Shown: piece after piece, positions 1 through 12,395 of the stretch
Layout of the letters: each line of letters opens with the position of its first letter
Numbering within the stretch: position 1 is the first letter of the stretch
Origin: Achromobacter veterisilvae
GTDB taxonomy: Bacteria; Pseudomonadota; Gammaproteobacteria; Burkholderiales; Burkholderiaceae_B
Assembly (NCBI RefSeq): GCF_900496975.1
Contig: NZ_UFQC01000017.1
Location: 1-64,000 of the forward strand
Length of the DNA: 64,000 nucleotides
Direction: 5' to 3'
Notes under the pieces: model-generated
Told to the model about the DNA's origin: nothing
Seen by the model: only the letters and a program-made list of their open reading frames with translations
Database searches by the model: none
Position numbers and translations under genes: made by a program

Positions 1-438
1 CCCGAGGCCGGCCCCGGCCCCCGCGCGCCGCTGCCCCGCGGCGTGGACGAGATCGCGGCGCTGCTGGCGCTGGATCCGCCGGCGCGCAACGAACTGCGCC
101 GCACGATGACGGTGCTGCCCGTGGCCACGCCGGTCAACGTCAACACCGCGCCCGCCGAAGTCATCGCGGCCCTGGTGCCGGGGCTGTCGCTCAGCCAGGC
201 CCGGTCGATGGCGGGCGAGCGCGACCGCGGCAACTGGTTCAACAACGCCGGCGACTTCGCCAACCGCCTGGCCGGCGCGGGCATCAAGACCGCCGCGCCC
301 GCCGTCGCCACCAGCAGCGGCTGGTTCCTCGCCAGCGGCACCGTCGCCTACGAGCGCGCGCGGATCTCCATGCAGGCCCTGGTGCGCAGCGCCCCGCCGG
401 CCGCGCCCGACACAATATGGACAAGAGAAACCCCTTGA
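1..438 (+). CDS. gspK: Type II secretion minor pseudopilin GspK, C-terminal part
   Basis: The reading frame is open from the first base, so the N-terminus lies outside the window. The visible ~145 residues carry the helix-hairpin-helix-like stretch seen in GspK (TPVNVNTAPAEVIAALVPG) and a C-terminal domain (SGWFLASGTVAYERARISMQ) matching the end of the family. GspK caps the pseudopilus tip together with GspI and GspJ. The stop overlaps the start of gspL by 22 bases, and the gene order K-L-M-N supports the call. The gspG-J genes probably lie just upstream. Confidence 0.85.
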   Translation, partial: PEAGPGPRAPLPRGVDEIAALLALDPPARNELRRTMTVLPVATPVNVNTAPAEVIAALVPGLSLSQARSMAGERDRGNWFNNAGDFANRLAGAGIKTAAPAVATSSGWFLASGTVAYERARISMQALVRSAPPAAPDTIWTRETP

Positions 439-1427
439 AGAACACCTTGCGGATCGCGCTGCCCGTCCTCGCCGAATTCGGCGAGGACTCTCCCCTGCCC
501 CATGCCTGGTTCGACCGGCGCGGCCGCTGCGCGCGGCAGGGCGAACTGACGCTGCGCGCCCTGGGCCGCGCATACCCGCAGGCCGCCTGCGAAGCCGTGC
601 TGCATCCGTCGGACGTGATCGCGGCCACCGTGCAGATCCCCGCCGTCGCCCGCGCCCGCTACGCCGCCGCCGTCCAGGGCGCGCTGGAGCCGCTGGTGCT
701 GAGCGGCCTGGACGCCCTGGCGGTCGGCCACGGGCCAAGGGCCGCCGACGGGTCGGTGCCGCTGGCCTGGGCGGCGCGGGAGCCCGTGCGCCGCGCCTGG
801 AGCCTGCTGAACGCGCACGGCCTGCGCGCCCACGCCCTCATCGCGCCGCAGACCCTCGGCCCCGAAACCCGGACGCCCTTGCGCGATCCGGCCGATCCGC
901 GCTGGCTTGCGCCCTCGCCTTCCTGGTCGCTGGCCATGCCCCAACTGGCGCCCGCGCGGACCTCGCGCTGGCGCCCCGCGTGGCGCTGGGGCGCGGCCGC
1001 CGCCGCGGTATGGATAGGCGGGCTGAATCTCTACGCGTCGCAGCTCCGGTCCGAAGCGGACGCGCTGCGCGACGGCATGCGCCGGCAGGTGCTGGCCGCC
1101 TTCCCCGACCTGCCCGTGGTGCTGGACCCGGCGCGCCAGGCGCAGCAGGGCCTGGACGCGCTGCAGGCCAGCCGGGGCGCGGCCGGCGCCGCCGACTTCC
1201 TGCCGCTGGCCCGGGCCGCGGCCCAGGCGCTGCCCTTCGCCGCCGACAAGGTCGCCCGCCTGGCCTACACCGGCCAGACACTCACACTGCAACTGGCCGA
1301 CGCCGGCGAGCCATCACAGCGCATCGCCGAAACGCCCGCGCTGATCCAGCAGGCTTCCGCCCTGGGCCTGAAACTGGAACGCGCCGACACCGACCACACC
1401 TGGCGCATCGCGCGCGCTCAACCATGA
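417..1427 (+). CDS. gspL: Type II secretion inner-membrane protein GspL
   Basis: A 336-residue protein with the GspL layout: a cytoplasmic actin-like domain (about residues 1-180), one transmembrane helix around 189-207 (WGAAAAAVWIGGLNLYAS), and a periplasmic ferredoxin-like domain at the C-terminus. GspL recruits the GspE ATPase to the inner membrane and partners GspM. The gene overlaps gspK at its 5' end and gspM at its 3' end (ATGA), so all are co-translated. The sequence is diverged from the best-studied GspL proteins, and identity rests on topology and position as much as on sequence. Confidence 0.85.
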   Translation: MDKRNPLKNTLRIALPVLAEFGEDSPLPHAWFDRRGRCARQGELTLRALGRAYPQAACEAVLHPSDVIAATVQIPAVARARYAAAVQGALEPLVLSGLDALAVGHGPRAADGSVPLAWAAREPVRRAWSLLNAHGLRAHALIAPQTLGPETRTPLRDPADPRWLAPSPSWSLAMPQLAPARTSRWRPAWRWGAAAAAVWIGGLNLYASQLRSEADALRDGMRRQVLAAFPDLPVVLDPARQAQQGLDALQASRGAAGAADFLPLARAAAQALPFAADKVARLAYTGQTLTLQLADAGEPSQRIAETPALIQQASALGLKLERADTDHTWRIARAQP

Positions 1428-2008
1428 ATGCTCTCTCGCTACGCCTGCACGCGGCCTGGCTGTCCGTCCGCAAACCCCTGGATCCCGCGTTGGACCGCGC
1501 CCGCCAGCGCTACCGCGCGCTGGCGCCGCGCGAACGGCGGCTGCTGGCCGGCGCGGCGCTGTTGCTGGGCGGCGCGCTGGCGTTCAGCGTCCTGATCGAA
1601 CCGCCCCTGAACACGGTGCGCAAGCTCCAGGCCGAACTGCCGGCGCTGCGCGCGCAGGCCGCCATCGTCGCGGACCTGGGCGCGCAGGCCGCGGCCCTGC
1701 GGCGGCGCTCCGCCGCGCCCGCCGGCGCCATGCCCACGCGCGCCGAACTTGCCGCGTCGCTCGAACGCGCCGGGCTGCCCGCCGCGCAATGGACGCTGGG
1801 CGAACCCGAGACAGGCCCGGGCGTGCTGCTGACCCTGGCCCAGGCGCCCGCTTCGGCGCTGCTGCGCTGGCTGGACGGCGCGGCCCGCGACTGGGGCCTG
1901 GCCGTCCAGCAGGCCGACCTGGCGCGCGCCGCCAACGCCTACGGGCGCCCGCTACCGGGACTGGTCAACGGCAAAGTCACGTTGACTCCGCCGGCGGAGA
2001 AGCACTGA
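1424..2008 (+). CDS. gspM: Type II secretion protein GspM
   Basis: 194 residues starting at the ATG that overlaps the gspL stop (ATGA). A short cytoplasmic N-terminus rich in Arg (residues 20-40) is followed by a single transmembrane helix (about 39-57, LLAGAALLLGGALAFSVLI) and a periplasmic ferredoxin-like domain, the GspM architecture. It forms the inner-membrane platform with GspL and GspF. A much longer reading frame exists upstream, but it is a shadow of gspL in another frame. One base separates it from gspN. Confidence 0.85.
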   Translation: MNALSLRLHAAWLSVRKPLDPALDRARQRYRALAPRERRLLAGAALLLGGALAFSVLIEPPLNTVRKLQAELPALRAQAAIVADLGAQAAALRRRSAAPAGAMPTRAELAASLERAGLPAAQWTLGEPETGPGVLLTLAQAPASALLRWLDGAARDWGLAVQQADLARAANAYGRPLPGLVNGKVTLTPPAEKH

Positions 2009-2009
2009 C

Positions 2010-2759
2010 ATGGCCGGATCGCGCTTTTCCCGAAAGAACGCCGCGCTGTGGCTGGCGGGCATGGTCTGCGCGGCCGCGGCGGGCGTCGCCGTCATGCCCG
2101 CGCGCTGGCTGCTGGCCGCGCTGCCCGCCGACGCGCCGGTCGCGCTGGCGGATGCCGGCGGCACGCTGTGGCGCGGCAGCGCCTGGATCGCGCTGGGTCC
2201 GCCGGGCGCGCGCCGCGTGCTGCCCCAGCCGGTGCAGTGGCGATGGCGCTGGGATGCGCTGGCCGTGGAAATTTCGCATCCCTGGCTGCAAGGCCCGCTC
2301 CATGCGGGGCTGGCCTGGAATGGCGTGTCGCTGTCGGCCCAGTCCCTGCGCGCGCCCGCCTCCGTGCTGGCCGCGCTGGGCGCGCCGTGGAACACGCTGG
2401 CGCCGCAGGGCATGCTGGAGCTGGCCTGGCAGCCGTTGCGCCTGGGCGCCGCGCTTCCCGCCGGCCCGCTGGCGGCGCTGCGCTGGCGCAACGCCGGCAC
2501 TGCGCTCTCGCCGGTCGCGCCGGTGGGCACCTACCTGCTGCGCGTGCAAGGCGGCAAGATGGGCGCCGCGCTGGCGCTGAGCACGGAAAGCGGCCTTCTG
2601 GACGTGACGGGCCAGGGCAGCGTCGGCCGCCGCGGCCTGCGCTTCCAGGGCCGTGCGAGCTACGCCGGTTCGGCCGGCGAAGCCGACCGCGCCGCGCTGG
2701 ACGGCCTGATGTCCATGCTGGGGCGGCGGTCGGGCGACAGCGTGGAATTCGGCGCGTAG
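2010..2759 (+). CDS. gspN: Type II secretion protein GspN
   Basis: 249 residues with an N-terminal hydrophobic segment (about 10-30) and a mainly beta-rich, Trp-rich periplasmic region, as in the GspN family. GspN is present in a subset of type II secretion systems, including those of Burkholderiales, and its exact role is not established. It is the last gene of the plus-strand gspK-L-M-N run and converges on gspE, with a hairpin between them. Confidence 0.8.
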   Translation: MAGSRFSRKNAALWLAGMVCAAAAGVAVMPARWLLAALPADAPVALADAGGTLWRGSAWIALGPPGARRVLPQPVQWRWRWDALAVEISHPWLQGPLHAGLAWNGVSLSAQSLRAPASVLAALGAPWNTLAPQGMLELAWQPLRLGAALPAGPLAALRWRNAGTALSPVAPVGTYLLRVQGGKMGAALALSTESGLLDVTGQGSVGRRGLRFQGRASYAGSAGEADRAALDGLMSMLGRRSGDSVEFGA

Positions 2760-2780
2760 GCGCCCGGCGCCGCGCCTACG
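2755..2780. terminator. Hairpin between convergent gspN and gspE
   Basis: A perfect 9-bp inverted repeat, CGTAGGCGC at 2755-2763 and GCGCCTACG at 2772-2780, with an 8-base loop. It overlaps both stop codons of the convergent genes. There is no T-run on either side, so factor-independent termination is uncertain; a bidirectional role is inferred from position. Confidence 0.45.
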
Positions 2781-4203
2781 CGTCGCGCGTGACGCGGACG
2801 ATTTCCTCGGGCGAGGTCTGTCCGCCGTCCACCCAGCGCTGCCCGTCCTCGCGCATGGTCCGCATGCCCGACGCCGCGGCCGCGCGCCGCAATTCGCGCT
2901 CGTCGCGGCCTTCATGGATCAGCCGGCGCGCCTCGTCGTCCACGGTGAAGAGTTCATGGATGCCCGAACGCCCGCTGTAGCCCGTGTGGTTGCAGGCCGC
3001 GCATCCCGCCGGATGGAACACGCGCGCGCCGTCCTGCATGGCCGGCCGCTTGCACTCGGGGCACAGCTTGCGCACCAGCCGCTGCGCCAGCACCCCCAGC
3101 AGCGACGAAGCCAGGAGAAACGGTTCCACGCCCATGTCGGTCAGCCGCGTCACGGCGGACACCGAATCGTTCGTGTGCAGGGTGGCCAGCACCAGGTGGC
3201 CGGTCAAGGACGCCTGCACGGCGATCTGCGCGGTTTCCAGGTCGCGGATCTCGCCGATCATGATCACGTCGGGATCCTGGCGCAGGATGGCGCGCAGCGC
3301 CAGCGCGAAGCTCATGTCGATCTTGGCGTTCACCTGCGTCTGGCCGATGCCGGGCAGGTCGTACTCGATCGGATCTTCCACCGTCAGGATATTGCTGGTG
3401 GCCGCGTCCAGCCGGCTCAGCGCGGCGTAGAGCGTGGTGGTCTTGCCGCTGCCGGTGGGCCCGGTCACCAGCACGATGCCGTGGGGCTGGCGGATCAGCC
3501 GGTCCAGCCGTTCGAGCACGCCCGGCGCCATCCCCAGCCGCTCCAGTTGCAGGCGCCCGGCCTCCTTGTCCAGCAGGCGCAGCACGGCGCGTTCGCCATG
3601 CCCCGTGGGCAGGGTCGACACGCGCACGTCTATCGGCCGCCCGCCCACCCGCAAGGCGATGCGGCCGTCCTGCGGAAGGCGTTTCTCGGCGATGTCCAGG
3701 TGCGCCATGATCTTGATGCGCGAGATCAGCGCCGCGTGCAGCGCCTTGCGCGGCGACACCACGTCGCGCAAAGTGCCGTCCACCCGGTAGCGCACCACCG
3801 AATGCGTCTCGAACGGTTCGATGTGGATATCGCTGGCCCCGTCGCGCGCCGCCTGCGCGAACAGCGCGTTGATCATGCGGATCACGGGCGCGTCGTCCTG
3901 CGCTTCCAGCAGGTCGGCGACCTCGGGCATGTCCTGCAGCAGGCGGTCCAGGTCGATCTCGTTCTCGGCCACCCCCATGACCGACGCGGCGTCCTCGGAA
4001 TGGCTGTAGGCCGCGGTCAGCAGGGTTTCCAGCGCCTCGTCGTCCACCTGGGCCAGCGCGACGTCGCCGTGGCACCGGCGGATCTCGCGGACCGCCCATT
4101 CCGGCGTGCGCGGGCTGACGGTCAGTTGCGCCGCCCCGCCCCGCAGCGACAGCACCGCGCGCTGCGCGCGGGCCCAGGCGTAGGGCAAGGGATGCGCGCT
4201 CAT
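2776..4203 (-). CDS. gspE: Type II secretion ATPase GspE
   Basis: 475 residues. The traffic ATPase that powers pseudopilus assembly. Visible are the N-terminal domain, Walker [11 protein letters not shown] (about 248-257), the Walker B region [12 protein letters not shown] (310-321), the His box around TLHTNDS, and a tetracysteine zinc site with CPEC (381-384) and CAAC (401-404). The start is the ATG whose first bases overlap the gspD stop (ATGA), so gspD and gspE are translationally coupled. The frame stays open far upstream, but that extension is antisense to nothing real: it is gspD in another frame. Confidence 0.95.
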   Translation of the reverse strand: MSAHPLPYAWARAQRAVLSLRGGAAQLTVSPRTPEWAVREIRRCHGDVALAQVDDEALETLLTAAYSHSEDAASVMGVAENEIDLDRLLQDMPEVADLLEAQDDAPVIRMINALFAQAARDGASDIHIEPFETHSVVRYRVDGTLRDVVSPRKALHAALISRIKIMAHLDIAEKRLPQDGRIALRVGGRPIDVRVSTLPTGHGERAVLRLLDKEAGRLQLERLGMAPGVLERLDRLIRQPHGIVLVTGPTGSGKTTTLYAALSRLDAATSNILTVEDPIEYDLPGIGQTQVNAKIDMSFALALRAILRQDPDVIMIGEIRDLETAQIAVQASLTGHLVLATLHTNDSVSAVTRLTDMGVEPFLLASSLLGVLAQRLVRKLCPECKRPAMQDGARVFHPAGCAACNHTGYSGRSGIHELFTVDDEARRLIHEGRDERELRRAAAASGMRTMREDGQRWVDGGQTSPEEIVRVTRDA

Positions 4204-6770
4204 AGCTGCGAGACCACTTCGCTCTTGTAGCCCAGCTCGCGCAGCAGCGCCGTGGCGGTCGAAATGGTGCCGGGATCCTTGGCCACCTGGCTGCGCACCA
4301 CGTAGCCCGTGCCGCCGGGGCCCAGTTGCACGTAGGCCTGCAGGCCGCTGGCCCGGACCCGCTGCGCGATCCTGTCCGCGTCGGCGCGCGAATCGACGGA
4401 CGCGAACTGTAGCGTGGCGCTGCCGCGGTCCGCCTCGCCGTAGAGCGACTCGGGATCCACCGCCACGCTCACGCCCCGCGGCAGGTTCACGCGGATCGGC
4501 AGCGACGGATCGCTGGCCCGCGCCGCCGCGGGATATTGCCGCACCGCGAAGGACTCCACCGTGGCCGGAGGCGGCCGGCGCATCGTGTCCGCCAGTTGTT
4601 CCGGCCGCATGTCGTAGGCGTTGTTGGACACCGACGGCGCCGACCCCGGCGGCGGCAGCATCGGCGCCTGCAGGTCCGGCAGCAGCCAGTGCTTGCCCGG
4701 CTGGGCGACCGCCTGCGCGCGGCGCATGTAGTCGTAGCGGTCCATGGTGACGCTGGCGCTGCGGCGCGCGTCGCGCACCACATAGGGCCGCAGGAACACC
4801 ATCAGGTTGGTCTTGGTGCGCTTGCGGGTGTCGTAGCGGAACAGCGCGCCCAGCACGGGAATCGATCCCAGCCCCGGCACGCTGTCCGAGCTGAGCGACA
4901 CACTGTCTTCCAGCAGCCCGCCCAGCACGATGATCTGCCCGTCGTCGATCAGCACGCTGGTATCGATGGCGCGCTTGTTGGTCACGATGCCGGTCGTCGG
5001 CGAAGAGCGGGTTTCGTCGATGCTGCTGACTTCCTGGTAGATGTCCAGCTTGACCGCGCCGCCTTCCGAAATCTGCGGGCGGATGTTCAGCTTCAGGCCC
5101 ACGTCCTCGCGTTCGATCGTCTGAAAGGGGTTGGAGCTGCCGTTGCTGCCCGACGTCACGTACTGCCCCGTCACGAAAGGCACGGTCTTGCCCACCAGGA
5201 TGCTGGCCGACTGGTTGTCCAGCGTCAGCAGGTTCGGCGTGGACAGGATGTTGGCCTCGCCCGTGTTCTGCATGGCGCGGGCCAGCACGCCCAGGTTGAT
5301 GACTTCGTTGCCCAGCACGTCGACCGTGCCCTTGACCACGCCCAGGCTCAGGCCGTTGGCCAGGGCGTCGATGGAGGCCGGGCCGGCGCCCGTGAGGCCG
5401 CTGCCGCCCAGGTTCGTGCCGCCGATGAAGCTGGTGCCGCCGCTGTTGATGTTGCCCGCGCCCGTCATCCACTGGATGCCGAATTCTGCGGCCTTCTCTT
5501 CGCTCACTTCCACGATCAGGCTTTCCACCAGCACTTGCGCGCGGCGCTGGTCCAGTTGGTCGATCACTTCGCGCAGGCTGCGGTACAGCGGTTCGGGGGC
5601 CGAGATGATCAGCGAATTGGTCGCGGGGTCCGCCTGGATCGTGGCGCCGCCGGCCGAATACGACACCGCTTGCGTGCCCGGGTCGTCGCGCGCGATGCGT
5701 TCCTGGTCGCCCGACAGGCCGCCCTTGCCCGAGCCCGATCCGCCGGACATGCCCAGGCCCGCCTGCGCCGTGTTGTTGCCGACCGTGTTCTGCGCGCGCG
5801 CGCCGGGCTGGGCCGCCGCGGTTCCGCCCGCGCCGCCGCCCGCGCCGGGCGCGGAATTGGCCTGCCCCGCCAGCAGGCCGCCCAGCACCTCGGCGATGCG
5901 CGTGGCCTGGGCGTTGCGCATGTACACCACGTGCAGGTTGCCCGCCCGGTTCTGCTGCGCGTCGAGCTTCAGGATCAGGTCGCGGGCCAGGCGCGTGCGG
6001 GCCGGACTGCCCGCGCGCACCAGCACGCTGTTGCTGCGCGGATCCGCGACGACCGCGATGCGCTGGGTGGGATCGCTGCTTTGCGTGTCCAGCAGTTGCG
6101 CGGCCAGGACCGCGATGTCGGACGCGATGCCCGAACGCACCGGCACCACGTCGGTGTCGATGGAACTGGGCACGTCGATGCGCGCGATGACCGCGGCGAT
6201 CCGTTCGAGATTGTCCGCGTAGTCGGTCACGACCAGCGTGTTGTTGCCCGGATAGGCGTTGACGGGATTGTTCGGCGGCACCATGGGGCGCAGCACCGGC
6301 ACGAGGTTGGCCGCGTTCTCGTACTTCAACGGAAACACGCGCGTCAGCATTTCGCCGCTGCCGCCGGCGCCCTTGGCGAACGCCGACACCGGCACCGGCG
6401 GCCGGGGTTCCCCCACCACCGCGCTGCCCTGCAGCTTGGCGTCGGCCTCGGGCACCACCCGCGTCACGCCGCCGACCTCGACGATGGCGAAGCCTTGCAG
6501 GCGCAGCGCGCCCGTGAGCATGGCCAGCGCCTGTCCGCTGTCCACCGGCCGGTCCGACACCAGCGTGAGCTTGCCCTTGACGCGGGGATCCACCAGGAAG
6601 TTGCGCTGCGTGAACAGCGACAGCGCGCGCAGCACGGCGGGAATGTCGGTGTCGACGAAATTCAGGCTGACCCGATTGTCGGCCTGTTGTGCGTAAGCCG
6701 TGCTGGCCGCGGGTCCGAGTTGGCTTGCCGCAAGCAGAACCGCAAGGCTGAATTGCGCGATGTGACGCAT
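4200..6770 (-). CDS. gspD: Type II secretion outer-membrane secretin GspD with an extra SPOR-like C-terminal domain
   Basis: 856 residues beginning with a signal peptide ([20 protein letters not shown]...AYAQ). N0/N1-N3 domains follow ([37 protein letters not shown]), with a Gly/Ala-rich low-complexity loop in N3 (about residues 300-340), then the secretin core ([38 protein letters not shown]). It makes the gated pore of the system. Unusually, the protein continues past the secretin and S-type region. Residues ~785-856 ([20 protein letters not shown] to the end) have the pattern of a SPOR peptidoglycan-binding repeat. The start at 6770 was chosen because it begins the signal peptide. Confidence 0.93.
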   Translation of the reverse strand: MRHIAQFSLAVLLAASQLGPAASTAYAQQADNRVSLNFVDTDIPAVLRALSLFTQRNFLVDPRVKGKLTLVSDRPVDSGQALAMLTGALRLQGFAIVEVGGVTRVVPEADAKLQGSAVVGEPRPPVPVSAFAKGAGGSGEMLTRVFPLKYENAANLVPVLRPMVPPNNPVNAYPGNNTLVVTDYADNLERIAAVIARIDVPSSIDTDVVPVRSGIASDIAVLAAQLLDTQSSDPTQRIAVVADPRSNSVLVRAGSPARTRLARDLILKLDAQQNRAGNLHVVYMRNAQATRIAEVLGGLLAGQANSAPGAGGGAGGTAAAQPGARAQNTVGNNTAQAGLGMSGGSGSGKGGLSGDQERIARDDPGTQAVSYSAGGATIQADPATNSLIISAPEPLYRSLREVIDQLDQRRAQVLVESLIVEVSEEKAAEFGIQWMTGAGNINSGGTSFIGGTNLGGSGLTGAGPASIDALANGLSLGVVKGTVDVLGNEVINLGVLARAMQNTGEANILSTPNLLTLDNQSASILVGKTVPFVTGQYVTSGSNGSSNPFQTIEREDVGLKLNIRPQISEGGAVKLDIYQEVSSIDETRSSPTTGIVTNKRAIDTSVLIDDGQIIVLGGLLEDSVSLSSDSVPGLGSIPVLGALFRYDTRKRTKTNLMVFLRPYVVRDARRSASVTMDRYDYMRRAQAVAQPGKHWLLPDLQAPMLPPPGSAPSVSNNAYDMRPEQLADTMRRPPPATVESFAVRQYPAAARASDPSLPIRVNLPRGVSVAVDPESLYGEADRGSATLQFASVDSRADADRIAQRVRASGLQAYVQLGPGGTGYVVRSQVAKDPGTISTATALLRELGYKSEVVSQL

Positions 6771-6950
6771 GACGGGATAGGTGCCTGGAACGTGGAAACA
6801 GGTGGAAAAACGTGAAAGCGCGTCGGAGTATACGGGGTGGCAGTGCAACACTCCGGTCATAATCCAAAGGCAAGGTGACGGCCTGGAAACCCTTTGAATA
6901 CGGGGCTTTCGCGCGATCGGACGCGCGCGCGGCCCCTTGTATTTGCGACC

Positions 6951-8156
6951 ATGCCATCCTTTCGTTACGAAGCTGCCGACGCGCTGGGAAAACTCGTGCG
7001 CGGCACGATCGACGCCGACTCCGAGCGCGGCGCCCGCAACCAGTTGCGCGGCCGCGGCCTGCTGCCGCTGTCGACCTCGCCGGCGGCGCGCGCCGAAGGG
7101 CTGGGCGCCTCGCTGCGCGCCCGCCTGTCGGATGCCGACCTCGCCTGGATCACGCGCCAGCTCGCCAGCCTGCTGGCCGCCAGCCTGCCGCTGGACGCGG
7201 CCCTGAGCGCCACGCTGGAACAGGCCGAGAAAAAGCACATCGCCGCCAGCCTGGGCGGCGTGCGCGACGACGTGCGCGCCGGCCACCGGCTGTCCGTGGC
7301 GCTGGCCGCCAGGCCGCGCGATTTCCCGGAGATCTACCGCGCGCTGATCGCCGCCGGCGAAGAATCGGGCAACCTGGCGCAAGTGATGGAAAAGCTGGCG
7401 GACTACATCGAGGAACGCAATGCCCTGCGCAGCAAGGTCATGACCGCCTTCATCTACCCCGCGGTCGTGGCCTGCGTGTCGGTGGTCATCGTGATCTTCT
7501 TGCTGGGCTACGTGGTGCCGCAGGTGGTGTCGGCGTTCAGCCAGGCCAAGCAGGAACTGCCGCTGCTGACCCGGATGATGCTGTCGCTGTCGGACTACGT
7601 GCGCGAATGGGGCGCGGCCACCGGCGCGGCGCTGGCCGCGGCGATCGCGCTGTGGCGCTATGCGCTGAGGGCGCCCGCGGCCCGGCGCGCCTGGCATGCC
7701 CGCGTGCTGCGGCTGCCCCTGGCCGGACGCTTCGTGCTGGGTGTGAACGCGGCGCGCTTCGCCTCCACGCTGGCGATCCTGTCGGGCAGCGGCGTGGCGC
7801 TGCTGACGGCGCTGGAGGCGGCGCGCCGCACCCTGGGCAACGACGTGCTGCGGCAGGCAGTGGACAACGCATCGGCGCGCGTGCGCGAAGGCGCGGCGCT
7901 GTCCGCGTCATTGGGCGCGCAGAAGGTCTTCCCGTCGCTGCTCGTGCACCTGATCGCCAGCGGCGAGAAGACCGGCCGCCTGCCCGAGCTGCTGGACCGC
8001 GGCGCGCAGAACCTCTCGCGCGACCTGGAGCGGCGCGCCATGGCGATGACGGCCCTGCTGGAACCGGCGCTGATCCTGCTGATGGGGGGATTCGTGCTGC
8101 TGATCGTGCTGGCGGTGATGATGCCGATCCTGGAGATGAATCAGCTAATACGGTAG
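6951..8156 (+). CDS. gspF: Type II secretion inner-membrane platform protein GspF
   Basis: 401 residues with two copies of the T2SSF domain: the first begins near residue 65 ([20 protein letters not shown]) and the second near 265 ([20 protein letters not shown]). Transmembrane segments lie near 165-190 and 215-235, plus a C-terminal one ([20 protein letters not shown]). The start at 6951 gives the canonical MPSFRYEA N-terminus. The gene is transcribed away from gspD and is isolated from the gspK-N run. No gspC follows it, which is where many Burkholderiales clusters carry that gene. Confidence 0.93.
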   Translation: MPSFRYEAADALGKLVRGTIDADSERGARNQLRGRGLLPLSTSPAARAEGLGASLRARLSDADLAWITRQLASLLAASLPLDAALSATLEQAEKKHIAASLGGVRDDVRAGHRLSVALAARPRDFPEIYRALIAAGEESGNLAQVMEKLADYIEERNALRSKVMTAFIYPAVVACVSVVIVIFLLGYVVPQVVSAFSQAKQELPLLTRMMLSLSDYVREWGAATGAALAAAIALWRYALRAPAARRAWHARVLRLPLAGRFVLGVNAARFASTLAILSGSGVALLTALEAARRTLGNDVLRQAVDNASARVREGAALSASLGAQKVFPSLLVHLIASGEKTGRLPELLDRGAQNLSRDLERRAMAMTALLEPALILLMGGFVLLIVLAVMMPILEMNQLIR

Positions 8157-8161
8157 GGGTG

Positions 8162-8328
8162 GGTGTCAGACACCCGGGAAGCGTCGTGGCTGCTTGACGG
8201 CCGTCTCGTAGGGGTGTCAGACACCTGGCATAACTCAGGTGTCTGACACCCTGGGCCAGGTCAGGTGTCAGACACCCTGGGGAGACAGCCTGCGGGCTTG
8301 CGCCGCCGTTCAAAGGGTGTCTGACACC
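8162..8328. repeat. Cluster of five GGTGTC-N-GACACC palindromes
   Basis: Five perfect 13-bp palindromes with 6-bp arms and a central A or T lie at 8162-8174, 8213-8225, 8238-8250, 8264-8276 and 8316-8328. They fill the gap between gspF and the convergent glnB. Some extend by one more C or G on each side. The flank at 8206-8225 (TCTCGTAGGGGTGTCAGACA) resembles an end of the 145-bp element at 41.1-41.5 kb, so both belong to one repeat family. No reading frame of substance is seen here. Confidence 0.85.
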
Positions 8329-8348
8329 CTCCCCGCGCAAACAAGCGC

Positions 8349-10880
<2,532 letters not shown>

Positions 10881-10936
10881 CAGCTAGGGCCCATTGACGG
10901 CAACAGGCCAAATTATCTCATGCGCCCCGGGCCGCG

Positions 10937-12259
10937 CTAGCGCGGCATCTTGGCGTCGGTCAGCCCCCGTTCGGCCGGGGAAGCCAGCGCCGCCTGCAAG
11001 GCGCCCTCGCGCAGATAGCTTCCCATCGCGCCGATGTCGGCGCCGGACGGCTGCTGGTACAGGCGCAGGCCCAGTTCCGGCAGGATGGCCAGCAGATGGT
11101 CGAAGATGTCGCCCTGGATGCGCTCGTACTCCACCCAGGCGGTCACCGCGGTAAAGCAATAGACCTCGACCGGGATGCCCTCGGAGGTGGGCTCCATCAT
11201 GCGCACCATCATCGCCATGTCCTGGCGGACCTCCGGATTCTGCTTCAGGTAGGCCAGCGCATAGGCCCGCAGGGTGCCGATGTTGGTCAGGCGGCGGCGG
11301 TTGGCCGGCACGCTGGCCAGTTCGCCCATGGTCTGGTTGGCCTGGGCGATATCGTGGGTCTTGGCCTGGAGATAGTCGTGCAGCAGGCGGAAGCGCATCA
11401 GCCGCTGCGACTCCTCGTCGCTCAGGAAACGCACGCTGGCCGCGTCGATGCGCAGGGTGCGCTTGATGCGCCGGCCGCCGGACTCGAACATGTGCCGGTA
11501 GTTGCGGTAGCTTTCCGAGAACAGCTTGTAGGTCGGCACGGTGGTGACCGTGTTGTCCCAGTTCTGCACCTTGACCGTGTGCAGCGCGATGTCCTTCACG
11601 AACCCGTCGGCGTTGGACTGCGGCATCTCGATCCAGTCGCCGATGCGCAGCATGTCGTTGCTGGTGAGCTGGGTGCTGGCCACCAGGGACAGCAAGGTGT
11701 CCTTGAACACCAGCAGCAGCACGGCGGACAGCGCGCCCAGGCCGGAGATCATCCAGAGCGGCGAGCGGTCGATCAGGATGGAAAGCACCAGAACGGTGCA
11801 TACCGCCATCAGGATCAGCTTGCCGATCTGGATGTAGCCCTTGATGGAGCGGGTCTGCGCCCGCGTCGTGGCCGAATAAGTGTCCTGCCAGGCGCTCAGC
11901 ACGCCCGAGAACGCCACGAACACGCAGATCCAGGCCCCCGCATGCGCGAGCCGCCCCACGACCGTGGCCGCCCGCTCGACGTGCGGCACCAGGTCGATGC
12001 CCATCGACACCACGGCGAACGGCACCGCGTACCAAAGATTCTGGTAGGCGCGGCGGCGCTGCAAGGCCTTGTCCCAGTCCCCCCGGCCGCTCACCACCAG
12101 CAGGCGGTGCGCCAGCAGCAGCACGATCCGGGCCACGACCCACTGGACGAACAGCGCGGTCAGGATCAGCGCGCCGATCCCGATCAGCGTCTGCGCCCAG
12201 GCTTCGCGCGGCAGGTGGGTATCCAATTGGGTGACCAGCTCTTCCCATTCCAAGGGCAT
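10937..12259 (-). CDS. MscS-family mechanosensitive channel, YbdG-like
   Basis: 440 residues with several N-terminal transmembrane helices (near 25-45, 75-95, 105-125, 150-190) followed by the MscS pore and beta domain (LVFKDTLLSLVASTQLTSNDMLRIGDWIEM, FVKDIALHTVKVQNWDNTVTTVPTYKL). The C-terminal extension is typical of the YbdG/MscM subgroup (E. coli YbdG is about 415 residues). It probably gates a small-conductance channel under osmotic downshock. It is divergent from argH across a 136-base gap. Confidence 0.85.
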   Translation of the reverse strand: MPLEWEELVTQLDTHLPREAWAQTLIGIGALILTALFVQWVVARIVLLLAHRLLVVSGRGDWDKALQRRRAYQNLWYAVPFAVVSMGIDLVPHVERAATVVGRLAHAGAWICVFVAFSGVLSAWQDTYSATTRAQTRSIKGYIQIGKLILMAVCTVLVLSILIDRSPLWMISGLGALSAVLLLVFKDTLLSLVASTQLTSNDMLRIGDWIEMPQSNADGFVKDIALHTVKVQNWDNTVTTVPTYKLFSESYRNYRHMFESGGRRIKRTLRIDAASVRFLSDEESQRLMRFRLLHDYLQAKTHDIAQANQTMGELASVPANRRRLTNIGTLRAYALAYLKQNPEVRQDMAMMVRMMEPTSEGIPVEVYCFTAVTAWVEYERIQGDIFDHLLAILPELGLRLYQQPSGADIGAMGSYLREGALQAALASPAERGLTDAKMPR

Positions 12260-12379
12260 AGGGTTACTTCTCGCTCTAAAGTCCTGAAACTAACCCTGGA
12301 TTATCGGCCAAGTCGCCGCGCTTGCACGCTCCCGGCCCGCAAAACCCCGCCGGCCGTCGCCCGGCTCCGCGCGAGGCCC

Positions 12380-12385
12380 TATAAT
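12380..12385 (+). promoter_or_regulatory. Consensus -10 box directly in front of argH
   Basis: TATAAT lies only 10 bases before the argH ATG at 12396, so a start site at the usual distance would fall 3-5 bases before the initiation codon. No good -35 hexamer is seen at 16-18 bases upstream (GC-rich sequence), and no Shine-Dalgarno precedes the ATG. A leaderless or near-leaderless transcript is possible. Confidence 0.4.
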
Positions 12386-12395
12386 TCCGCCCATC

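Noticed and set aside
2776..6957. A single 1393-codon minus-strand gene
   Set aside because: Only the last 475 codons (GspE) are real; the upstream part is an out-of-frame shadow of gspD caused by high GC.
8162..8328. Regularly spaced repeats as a CRISPR array
   Set aside because: Repeats are 13-bp palindromes at irregular distances, and the sequences between them in the 41-kb copy are duplicated rather than unique. There are no cas genes.
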